NCBI GenBank assembly: GCA_022453515.1
Contig: JAJNNY010000022.1
Location: 1-64,000 of the forward strand
DNA: 64,000 nt
Source of the DNA: Astrocystis sublimbata
Lineage: Eukaryota; Ascomycota; Sordariomycetes; Xylariales; Xylariaceae
Reading direction: 5' to 3'
The notes under the pieces were generated by a model. It saw only the letters and a list, made by a program, of their open reading frames with translations, was not told the origin of the DNA and searched no databases. Positions 51,161 to 62,189 of the stretch are shown here, piece by piece. The translations under genes and the position numbers were made by a program. Every line of letters begins with the position of its first letter. Within the stretch, counting starts at the first letter, position 1.

Positions 51161-53330
51161 ATGTCGAGCCCCGCCGCGGCGCTGACGTCGCTGCTGCGGG
51201 CGGCCACCATCCAGGACCACGATGAGGCCGTCAAGGTAGCCAACGCCGCCATCAAAGCCTCCAAGGGCGATCTCGAGGCCCACCACACCCGGGTCGTTGC
51301 CCTGCTCAACCTCGACCGCTTCGACGACGCCCTGCGCGCCCTCGCCGAAGGCGGCAACGCCCTCGAGGCCCGCTGCCTCCTCGAGAAGGCCTATGCCCAG
51401 TACAAGACCGGCCACCTCCAGGAAGCCCGCGCCACCGCCGACGCTGCCTCGGCCACCGACGCTGCCTCCCGCCCCTTCCGCCACCTGCGCGCCCAGATCG
51501 CCTACCGCGCCGAGAGCTTCGCCGACGCCGCCGACCTCTACCGCGGCCTCGCCCTTCAACCCGGCCAGCACGGCGACGAGAGCGATATCCGCATCAACAC
51601 CCTCGCCACCCATGCCCAGCTCGAGTGGACCGGTCTCGGCCACCGCCTCCGCGACGGCGAGAGACAGCCTTCGCGCGCCGACCTCGAGTCCTTTGAGACG
51701 GCATACAACGCCGCCTGTCTCCACATCGCGCGAGCCGAGCTGCCCAAGGCTTCTATCCTGCTCAAGCGCGCTCGAGATCTGTGCGAGGCGAGCGACGAGC
51801 TCTCGCCCGAGGAGAAGAAGGGCGAGCTGCTGCCTATCATGGTACAGCACGTCTATGTGCTCTCCCAGCTGGGCAAAGACGAGGAAGCCGCCGCCCTGCA
51901 GAAGCAAGTCATAACATCTGAGTATGTATACATCTTATCTTGTCCTGTTTCTATCTTCTGTTGCCCTCTTATTCTTCCTCTCATCTTCAATACATCGACA
52001 TCAGTATCAGTATCTGACCGGTTTCCGCAGCATCCCCGAGGCACCCACCAAGGTCGTCTCCCAAAACAACGAAGTGGCCCTGGCCGGAACGGGCACAGAA
52101 AGCAACCCCTATCTGACCCAGCGAATTGCCGAGCAGGCGGGTAACCTAACAGGCACCGACAGGCTCTTCGAGTACCAGCAGTCTGTCATCAAGCGCAACA
52201 GATACGCGCTGGAACTGCAGATGCAGAAGTTCCACGGCATGGACGCGCTGACCCACGAGTACATCGTTTCTACACAGACGCCCATACTAGAAAAAGCTCC
52301 TTTCGGCGTCATCAATGCCGCCGCCCATACGCAGATGGAGGAGGGGAAGGCCGCCATCCGGAAGCTGCTCCCTGTGTTAGAGAAGCGCCCCGACGACGTG
52401 GGACTGCTGCTCACCATCATCCAGCTCCACGTTCAGACCGGCAGCCCCGGCTCCGCCACGACTGTTCTTGAAACATTCCTCAAGCGCCTGGAGGCCACCG
52501 AGCGCGCCGACTACCCTGACGTGCGGTTCGCCCCGGGACTCGTGGCCGCCGCCGTGGCGCTGTTCCGTCTCCAGGGCCGGCAGAACTCCATCCGCGCCGA
52601 GATGGCCCGGGCCTCGGCCCACTGGCGTTCGAAACCTGAGGATTCCTCATCCACCTCTACCTCCCTCCTCCGCGCGGCCGGCATCGAACTCCTGCGGTCG
52701 TCGAACCCAGAAGACGTGGCCGCCGCCGGCGCCACTTTCGAAAAACTAGTCGCCGCGCAGTCCGATGCGCAAGACGGCATCGCGGCTGCCGGGCTCGTCG
52801 CCTCCTTCGCCACGCGCGATTTTAGCAAAGTCGAGCCATATCTCGAGAAACTCACCCCCGTAGAGCGACTCACGGCAGGCATAGACGTGCAGGCCCTCGT
52901 CAACGCGGGGGTATGCTCGGTCGCCGTGCCCGCCGCGCCGTCCTCTTCCAAGAAGCGAGCCGCCCCTGGCAACACTGGCGACAACAACAGCAAAGATAGG
53001 CCCGCCGCCAAGAAGCGCCGGAGAAAGCTTCGCCTGCCCAAGGACTACGAGGAAGGCAAGACGCCGAAGCCGGACCCGGAGCGCTGGCTGCCGTTACGCG
53101 ACCGGAGCACGTACCGGCCGAAGGGCAAGAAGGGCAAGAAGCGCGCACAGGAGGCCACGCAGGGTGGCGTTGTTAAGGATAGAGATCGGAACGAGGAGAC
53201 GCTCGAGTTAGTTGGTGGGGCTGGGGCGGTCAAGGTGGAGAAGGCGGGATCAGGGGGAGTCGGCGGCGGAGGGGCCGGTGGTGGTGGTGGAGGGGGTGGG
53301 AATAAGAAGAAGAAAAAGGGGAAGAAATAG
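51161..53330 (+). CDS. SRP72: SRP72, signal recognition particle subunit, 686 aa, two exons
   Basis: SRP72 binds SRP68 and 7SL-type RNA in the S domain of the signal recognition particle, which targets nascent secretory proteins to the ER. Exons are 51161..51921 and 52031..53330, joined across a 109-nt intron (GTATGT donor, CCGCAG acceptor) to give DIPEAPTKVVSQNN. Residues 1 to about 450 are TPR-like helices (AVKVANAAIKASKGDLEAHH; LEKAYAQYKTGHLQEARA). At about 588-625 lies the family's RNA-binding block, RLPKDYEEGKTPKPDPERWL followed by LRDRSTYRPKGKKGKK, flanked by KKRRRK. The C-terminus ends in a Gly run and a Lys-rich tail. The chosen ATG is the first in frame; the CCACCATCCACC context before it is favourable. 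GC content is higher here, with strong third-position C/G bias. Confidence 0.95.
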
Positions 53331-54961
53331 AGATCCTGAACCTGTTACTTACTACTTACTCCCATCCCCATCTATCTATCTACCTAGCTAGCTATCTGCC
53401 TGAGAAGAAGCTTGCTTCGGTTCTCCCCACCCCTCTGCTCATATAGGTAGGCAGGCACGCAGGTAACTATGGGGTTATCTATGGGCGCTGCTATGTACAC
53501 ATGTGCGTGCGTACGTGTTAGGTACTTAGTAGTTATCTGCTCTACTTTAGACACATTCCTACCTGCCTACAATTCTGTGTAGATTTGTCCATCCATATAC
53601 ATGACATCAAAGTCAATGAAATGAAGTGCAATGCAATCAATCAATCATCTGTCTCACTCAACACAGCTTGGGTAGCTATTGATCAAGCATAACACAGCCC
53701 AGCACAATATGGCATAACGCTTTTTCTCTTATTATTCATGTTCCTACTTTTGTCATGTTGATGACATTCTTCCTCATTTTCCGAGTAGGCTCTCATCTTC
53801 TTCCTTTATGTCCCTTAGAAAAATATGCCTATAAGCTAAGGCAAATCAGCTGTATTGGAGTGAGTGAGTGAGGAGTAGGATGTAGGTAGGTCAACTTGCC
53901 AATCCTAAGTCAAGTAGCAAGCAAGTAGGTAGAAGCAATAAACTAGAAACTATACATAATAAGTCTTGACAATTCACCTTCGGACGAGAAGCCGTGTATA
54001 ACAGGTACAGTACTTAATGGTATCTCGCCACCTTTAGTACCTATATCCTACCTACTAAGTTTTAAGTCGATAATTATATTTCGTTCCACGTTGACTTGAC
54101 GTAAGTAAGTAAGTAAGCCCCCCAAAAGCTAGGTGATAAAAGGTGTCATCTCAAATGTTATCAATATTAAGTGGCCAATACGAATGAACATGTGTATTAC
54201 GTGCCTTTGCTTTCCAAACTCTGTTCTATCCCATGAGTGAGTGTATGTGTGTGTGGTTCTCACAACCACAATCGAGAGCATTGATGTGTATAAGAGAGTG
54301 AGAGTGAGAGTGTCAGAGGGAGGGGCATAAGAGGAGGCATCGCAGTAAATCCAACCACATCACTTTGTAACAGTTATGAAGAGAATAATTATTTATGGCT
54401 AGGTAGGTAGGTGGACATTTCGAGAAACGAAGTAGCTAGCTGGTGAACGTGTCTCTTCCCGTCCTTCTTTCTTTCTTTCTTTCTTTCTATCTATCTTTGC
54501 TTTCAGGTGAAGCTCAGTTGTTTCTACTAGCTAGCATACATAGGTAGTATAAGGTAGTAGTAGTAATAGTAGTGTGACTGTGACAGGCTTTCGCACAAAC
54601 TGGGTATATCAAGCACGTAGATACCCCTGATGCCCGCCTGCTTTGTTGTCCGTGCTCATTTGTCTGCTCGAGATCTGATTTGCTTGTTTGCTATCGTTAC
54701 ATTGGATTGTTGAAATAGATAGGAAACAAGAAAAGTGACAACCGGGTTTCCTTTAAACCCTTTCTATTTTTCTCATTTCGCCGCGTGTCCCTCTTTCCCA
54801 GCCCATCTTTCAAGAAATGAAGAGAGAAAAGGAGAAAAAAAAATTTTAAAACAAGAAGAAACGCCTTTGCTTGCTATGTTAGAGATGGTTGGTTTCTCTG
54901 CTATGAGGTGCGGAACGGGGGTGTTTGGGTTGCGCATTTATAATGACGAAATATGGAAAGT
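53331..54961. other. Convergent 3' spacer between SRP72 and the Arf-GEF gene
   Basis: No gene seen. AT-rich 3' flanking DNA with many GTAGGTAG-type and (TTTC)n simple repeats (54465-54488). Confidence 0.5.
54465..54488. repeat. (TTTC)n microsatellite
   Basis: Tandem TTTC units in the convergent spacer. Confidence 0.85.
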
Positions 54962-57900
54962 CTAGGCGTTCACTTCCTGGACTGGGGTTGCCGAGGAATG
55001 GAACTTGCTGGTCCCTTCCGTTGCCTCTTCCACATCAGCATCCATCGGTCCGTCTCTCTGGACCGGGGAGCTGGGCGGGTCCGGAGTGTAAAATCTCGGC
55101 TGTGGCGTCTCCGCATCGAGGGGCTCGTATTCATCGTGCTCATCTTCCTCGTCATCAAGTGGTGGCAGCGGTGACCTTCGACCGTCCGAAAAGCTAAGCG
55201 CGGCATCGCTATCCTCATCAGATGGTACAACAAGATTACCGCTGCTGCTTGTTAAGCCCTTCGTATTGCGTGACGAGTACTTGCGATGTAGATCACGGAA
55301 AGACCGGGCTGTCGCCGTACTCGCGCTTGTGGCCGATCCGCGTCGACCTGAGGCCCCGGGTAGACGACCGAGAAGGGATTGGAAGTCATCATCGGCGCTG
55401 CCGGGAGATCTGGCCTCAACTTCATCACCTGATCGGGCTTGCTTCTCCGGCGACATGCCTTGCAGCTCGTTGCCGAAATTGATGACCGACGCCTTTTTAC
55501 CGTGCACTGTGAAGCTGCCATTGCCTCGTGACAGAACTTCTTCCCTCGTGCTGTCATCAGATCGTCCTCCAATTGATGCAGAGTCTTTACCTTTCTTGCT
55601 ATGGTTGTGGGATATATGACCGGCGTCTCGCAGAGTACGCTGCAGACTGCGCCGGGCCTTGCCTCTGCCGAGATGTTCTCTGTCGGTGCCACTAATGCTA
55701 CCTTGCTTTCCACGGTCCGGGGTGTCGTCAGTCGTGTAGGCAGAACTGGGACGGCGATCTGAGGTGCGGCTATCAAGCTCAATAAGTCCAGCCTGTTCCA
55801 GAACGTGTCTCTCATAATCATCATCGTCCACCGGATCGTCCTCTTGTAAATTGCCCTCAGACTTGTACGGGGAAGACATGGGTGCTCTAGACGAGGTCGC
55901 GCTAGACACAGATTTCTTTCTGGCGCTGGAAAGCCGTGAACTTGGTCTCTTAGCAAACCCAAGAACAGTGGCACTGGACGGCGGTGTATGGAAGACATCA
56001 TTGCTGGGTGACTCAGTCCCTGACTGCTCTCGAGTTTCCGAGGGATCAGGAGGTGACGCAGGGGGGGGAGATTGCACGATCTGATCAGTTATCACGCCTT
56101 TGCCCTCCCCAGTCTCTGCCGATGATAGAGAATTCGAAGGAGGTTCTTGAATATCCTTATTCATGTCTCTATCCTCGGCCAAGTCCATGGCAAGTATATC
56201 CCGATGACACTTCAGCTTCCAGAAGTCGATGCGTGACCACCTTAGCTGAGCGATGATCTTGGCTGCAGAGTTGCAGACTTGCTCTCGGGTCTTCTCCTGA
56301 ATTGGAGCTAAGACGAGCAGATGGCGTGCATTCCTCAGCTGTGTCTCCATATGATGCTGTGCGATTTCGAGTTTCCCTTCGGCTTCTTCGATCTTCTGAC
56401 GTATCGTCACGCGCCGAGCGAGGAGAATTTCGCGAGCCATCTGATGATCGATTTTGCTTCGGTTGATGGCCACTTCCCCAGTCGGCGTTTGGATGAGCTG
56501 GGTCACACCAGCGCTATCTAGCCGGCGGATCGCTCGGCGACTCTGGCCTTCGTAGTTACCGCCGACCACACCTCTCATTCGAACGCCGGATGTCTTGAAC
56601 GCGGCCGCGTAGTTGAGCTTCGCGAGCCAGTCGTTCCTATCTTCCTCACTCTGTGCCAGCAGCACCTCTTCAAGACCCCCGTGTCTGACGTAAACAAATG
56701 CGTTTTTGTGTCTTTTATAGGTTGTGTCCCAAAGCGCTACTGCTCCCTCCGTGGACAATAGCGCATCCGGTTTGAACTGCTCCAGAGGGGGCTTGAATAT
56801 GAGGGGGACGCCATCGTTGCCCGACTTCACGTGCGATTCGTGTTGATGGAGAAGGTTCTTGACCCAGCTCGCATTGCGGAAGAAATACAACTGAGCTCCG
56901 GTTAAGATGGCGCCCCACTCCTGCCAGGGTGATCGAGTCTTCTTTTTCTTGACCTCCTTCCGCCAGAGCAAGCCTACTTTGGTGACTTTGATATCGACTA
57001 TTCCCGGATGCGCCGCGTCAGGATTGTTCTGCGTCTTTTCCGTCATGAAAGCATCCGGCCGCGACCTGGCCGATATGATCTGAAGGATACCAGTCTTGAA
57101 AAACGTCTTCTGGAGCTCAGAAAGACTGAGACGGTTTGCTGTACCCATGTAGTTGTAATGCTCCTCTAGAGGGATCTGTTCACGGAGGGGCGGCCTCAAT
57201 ATATCTAGCTTGCTATCTAATATGAGGGTGTAGGGGTCGAGTAGGTCCTTGGATCGTTTGGATTCTGCCATGGCCGTGGGAAAGACTTGCTTTTTCTTCA
57301 ACCTCAGGCTCCCGGACCGCTCGCCGGTCGCAGATAGATCCTCCTCAAGGTGTATGAAGGGCGTGTAGCTGATGTTGTCGTAGAAACACTCCAGGACGTC
57401 ATCGAATATACCCTCGCCCCGAGTGTTCTTTAAATAATCCAGCTTTTGCATTTTGTGCTTGTTGTTCTTGTTGAAGACGTCGGTGTGAAGTATGAGTAGA
57501 GAAAAGGCAATGAAATACGCTTGGTCGGGTGTGGCGTAAATTCCCGGATTACACTCATGATAACGGTTTGCGAATGCTTGCAAGCACCTATCGATCTGCT
57601 GTGTTTCTTTTGGAAGTTCGGCTTCCATGAGCAGCTTACGAATGGCCATGTCCATGGGTTCCTCGAAAAAGCTGAACGACCGCATGTAGCTGCGTAGTAC
57701 CGAGGCGTAGAAGGCGTCGGTCTCTTTGCAAAGCGCACTGGCGATCGTGCCGCGGGGCAGCAGCTCTTCCACCCGAGCGAGATATTTGGCAGGCGTATCG
57801 TCCTCCCGCTTCTCGGGTAGTGGCACTGCTTCTCTCGCTAACTGGAACGAGTTGTTCTTCGAGGTACCCGACCCTGTTGTGGCAGGTGTTAACGTTCCAT

Positions 57901-59274
57901 GCCTGGAAGGATCTGTGTTCTGGCGCATGCGACCAAGCCCTAAAAGGTCGCCAAAGCTCTTCCGCCCTGTAGAGGAAGATGTACGAGGTAGACCCGGGTG
58001 CTGCGGGTCGACGACGCTCTCACCGAGAGAGCTCATCGTCGACGAACGACCCCGGGCCCCCAGGGTTGGTCGAGTGGGCGATGAGTGGCCCGAATTTCTC
58101 GAGTCTGGTCGAAAAAGCGCTGTGGCAGGGGAGCCAGAAACCTTACCTAGACCACGGCCCGGGGAACCGAGGGGGGTCGACCTATCGTAGCCAGTCGAGG
58201 GACGAGGCGCGTCCGAGAAGTTCGAGGTCGAGGTGGAATTGCGCGGAAGGGATGGCGTATTGGAGTTCGTGGCTACTAGCCCGGATGTTTTCGATCTTTG
58301 GGGAAGATGGCCCATGGGGAATAGGGATTCGGGCTGCTTATGCTTTCGACGGGCGAAGCGGAACAGGCTGGAGGAGCTCGGATTGTGTTTGATATGGCTC
58401 GAGTGGTCGGTCGAGCCAGTCTCAGACCTTGAAGATTCAGAAAGGCGTTGAGCCGGCGTGGTCAGAGCCGAGGATGAGTCCTCGACATTCGCAGACGCGG
58501 GCGTAGGCTTAGATGGCTCTTCGAATGTGACGGAGTGCTTGTTCGTAGGCGAGTTGGTGCGTCGGCTCTTGATGGCCTTCTTAGGGATCTTGGTAGCAGA
58601 TAAGACCTTAGAGCGGGTTGCATGGTCTTGCTGGCCCCTGGGGACATCCATCGAACGGCGCATCCGCAAGGGGTTCCGTGAGCCAGATTTCTTGCTAGAG
58701 GTGGAACTGCCGAGGGTGTTGATGGTGGGTGCCGTGGTGATAATGGCTGGCGCTTGAGAAAACTTGGGTGTCAGCAGATCAGGTCGTGTTGAGCAGGGGA
58801 TGCGGAGAGGGGCAGCGTACGTTCGGGCATGGGCGGCGGCTTCTCGCTGGCGGCGGCCTGCTGCTGCTGCTGCCGCCATCTAGTGGATAGCTGCGAGTCG
58901 GAAGCATTGCGAAACCTAAGCATGCTAAAGCGGCGATGCTTGGGCGTCTCTTCTTGTATGGAGGGCGAAGCTGAGCGGTCGTTGGAGCTCTGGCTCAACC
59001 TGGTCGCGTCGGCACCGGGGTTGGCGTTGGAGTCGGTGACCACAACGGCGACCGCGTCCGTGTTGGGATCCACGCCGGCGGTCGAGTCAGGGTTGGGATC
59101 GGCAGAGAGGGTACTGCGGTCGGATTCGTGGGATGTGGTGCCATTCTCATGGCGATGGCTCTTTGTATGGGGATGGAGCGAGGCGTCGGCTGAAGGTTTG
59201 GGATCAAATAGCATGGTGTGACGGCGCATATCGGACTCGCTAGCATTGACGCCGCGGCGACGTAAGAAAGGCAT
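54962..59274 (-). CDS. Sec7-PH domain Arf guanine nucleotide exchange factor (Syt1-like), 1414 aa, two exons
   Basis: Sec7 proteins load GTP onto Arf GTPases to start vesicle budding. Exon 1 is 59274..58821, starting MPFLRRRGVNASESDMRRHT; exon 2 is 58752..54962. The 68-nt intron (GTACGC donor, CTGAC branch site, TCAAG acceptor) joins MPE to PPAIITTAPTINT in phase. The N-terminal 470 residues are Ser/Thr-rich. The Sec7 domain spans about 474-625: ALCKETDAFYASVLRSYMRS, then MEAELPKETQQIDRCLQAFA, which keeps the catalytic glutamic finger (E near 533), then AYFIAFSLLILHTDVFNKNN. A PH domain follows at about 740-875 (WRKEVKKKKTRSPWQEWGAI to AQSEEDRNDWLAKLNYAAAF), then a helical segment and a disordered acidic tail. 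Sec7 followed by PH resembles yeast Syt1 and Yel1; which of these it matches is not certain. Confidence 0.9.
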
Positions 59275-62189
59275 GGCTGGCGAAGGGGTCCCCGGGAGTG
59301 CGGCGGGGCGTGCAGTCAGCGTGCAGTCAGTCGGTCACTCAGCCAGCCAGCCAGCCAGCCAGCCGGTCGGTCGGTCGGTCGGTCGGTCGGTTAGTCAGGG
59401 TAGCGACGAGGACGACGAGGACGACGACGCGGGGGAGATGCTCAAAGCAAGCAGCAGCACGACGTCGTCAGATAGCGTAATGGCCGCGACCCATTGTTCC
59501 ACGTTGGCGCTTCGAGGCCGCAGCTACGGCAGGGCGAGACGGACAGGGCAGAGCAGGACGAAGCAGGCGAAGCAGGTCGTGTGTGTTCGCTGTTCAGGGT
59601 CGTGGAGTTGGCGCTGGGTGGAATGTGGTTACTAGGTAGGTAAGTGTCTGTCTGCTTGGGCGTGCGAGGTTTCCGGACTCTCGACGGCGAGCAGCACGAT
59701 GCAACAACAAATGTCCAATCAATGGACGGGCAGGGAACGAATGGAGAATTCGAAACGCAACGGATCAAAGACGGGCTGGGCGATGGCGGACCGCGAGTTG
59801 CAACAGACAGTTCAGAAGGACGAACGACGGGATTAGACAAGACAGAGACAGGCACACGGATGGATTGGGAGACGGGGAGTGGGCAGATAGATTGTTGATG
59901 GAGGATTGGTAGTAGTGCTAAGTGCTAAGTGCTAAGTGCTACCGGTAGGAGTGATACTACTCCAGCTACTAGGGGAAGTCTTAGGTAGGAGCACGTAGCG
60001 TGGTACAGGGCGTACAGGGCGTACAGGGCGAGCAGGGAATGGTACCTCCCGGAAGTAGGTACATGGAAACAATTATGGGGGTGGGAAGGAAATGGGGAAC
60101 CTCGCCCTGTTTGCCTGTCAGCCAGAGACGGGAATAGGTACTGGCATTCGCAACTACATGTACCTAGGTACACGTATGCACATTGCACAATGGCTCGAAT
60201 GGGGTGCAGTTCCTTGTCCTCGCTGGAGTACATGAACCCTGCCAGGTAGGTACCCAACCAAATGTAGGACATGTAGTATGGGGTTTAGATTACCTACCTA
60301 AGGTACCAATCGGCCAGTCGACAGCAAGGCCAATTAATAATAGCAGGCTTACAAAGTGTTGATGTTGATGTCGATGGTGATATTCCGATGATTGTGATCT
60401 GCTACAGGTACATATGCACGTGGCTGCGGAGATGCTCAAATAAATAACCAATTCTTGGATGAGATACAGTAGAAGCCGCCCCTCTTTCTGCTGTTTCGAT
60501 CCATGGGGTTGATATATGAAGTACCTACCTGTACCTCCATCCCGTCACGGGTGTCTTGGTTGATAATTTGACAAGCAGCCCAAGACCATAGAAGTTGCTA
60601 TAGACTAGTTTTGTACCCATACGCCAATTTAACATGCATACGAGTAGCAACTGTGAAATAGTTTATAAAACCTTATCTGCTCCGGCCCTGAGGCCGGGCT
60701 TGACGCATTCCCATTTGCATGTACCTAATTACATATACCATGTCATGTACTGCAGTGACTGATATATACATGTACTGATTAATACTGGGATGCGTCCAGC
60801 TTCCCCACCACTCCGTAACGCACCAACATCACAGATTCACCACGCGCCCGCACCATGACGAGATTTTGCCGAGTCAAGCAAGGAAGACCTCGTTGCGTAA
60901 TCAGGACATGATTGCTGTCCATTGGGTTGCGTCTGCCCGCGTGCCCGTGTTATCCGTCTCTACTTGAGTACCTACCTCGCCTACCTAGGTACACTTGACT
61001 TAGACCATGGCAACTCGGCCATCCCGGCCGTCTGATTGGACCGGGTCGGATACTGCATTAGTAGCTGCACGCGCGCAGCTTGCTCTACTCAAGCAAATCC
61101 AAAGGCCGCCAGCTCGCCAGCTCGCCAGGCACTGACTTACTTCGCTGTGGGTACTCGGCCGAGCTAGATGCGCCTGGCTTCTTATTCACCCAACATCGAT
61201 ATCGATGCATGCATGCACTTACATCAAAGCAAGAAAAGTCCACGGTGTCTGCATTCGTAGGCTTACCTAGTCCTGGTCTTACCTATCACTCGGGTCACGA
61301 CAGGCAAACTGTTCATATGACTAAGTCACACATCTATAATACTAGCTATATGTTCTAAGTTCTAACACAAAGTCGCACCAACTCGCCAATCTTTGGCGAC
61401 TGGCCATTCCCCGCTGGGCCGACGCCTAGTGCAATGTAGGTTCCCGGCGGGCAGACGGTGCATCGACCCAAGCTCCTGGGAAGGGAAGAGTCAAGACGGA
61501 TGCAGACCGTCAGACGACGCCTACTTTACCTAGGGGGCTAGGTAGACGAGAATGCCGGCAATGTTGTTTCCCCGTCAGCTCAGGGCTGCTTGCATCCACT
61601 TTATCAACCAAACGTACAAGTGGGACTCCCAATCTGCCCCATTAAATGTTGTGACCTGCAGGCTGTCTATAATACAAGGTACTGACGTAGCTTCTCTTAT
61701 CATGGAGTCTCAGCAGCAGAGATACGCCGACAATACTAGTAGTAGTTCGATGGGAGGGAAGGTGCTTAGGATAAACAAAGGGTAGTAGACACCTACCTAG
61801 GTACCTAGGTAGGTAATTGTTTACTCCAAGAGGTTTAGCATGATAACCCAAGGTTCTCACTGCCGCGGGGCAACATCGACGTATCACCTTAGCCTGGAGC
61901 TTAGCTGCAGCCTGGAGGTGAGATATGAGATAGAGATAGGTCTACCTGACTTATGCAGACGAAACCAGCCGAGCCAGCTCCTGGTTAGGCAACTAAATTG
62001 TGATTCCAGTTTACTTGCTCCTACGTACATAGTCCTGATCTATCCATCACAGCCTGCCTCTTCCACCATTTCATTGTCTTCAAGGTTATCGTCTGCCATT
62101 GCCATTGCCACCCCTCCGCAAAGCGGCATCGTCATCCCCGTTCCGTCGCCGTGCGCGGCTGCGATGCAACCATTGCCGCCACCGTCACC
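59275..62189. other. Divergent promoter region between the Arf-GEF and ECM14
   Basis: No gene supported. It carries (CCAG)n/(GGTC)n tandem repeats at 59341-59391, a thrice-repeated AAGTGCT near 59918-59940, a GTACAGGGC triplicate near 60005-60030, and many TACCTAGGTA-type palindromes, including a perfect 22-bp one at 61792-61813. The ECM14-proximal 200 bases are C/T-rich. Confidence 0.5.
59341..59391. repeat. Adjacent (CCAG)n and (GGTC)n tetranucleotide repeats
   Basis: About five CCAG units pass directly into about six GGTC units, roughly 70-115 bases before the Arf-GEF start, so they probably lie in its 5' leader. Confidence 0.88.

Noticed and set aside
50852..51907. 351-codon minus-strand ORF over SRP72 exon 1
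   Set aside because: Gly/Val/Leu-rich antisense of a GC-biased coding exon; the sense frame is clearly SRP72.
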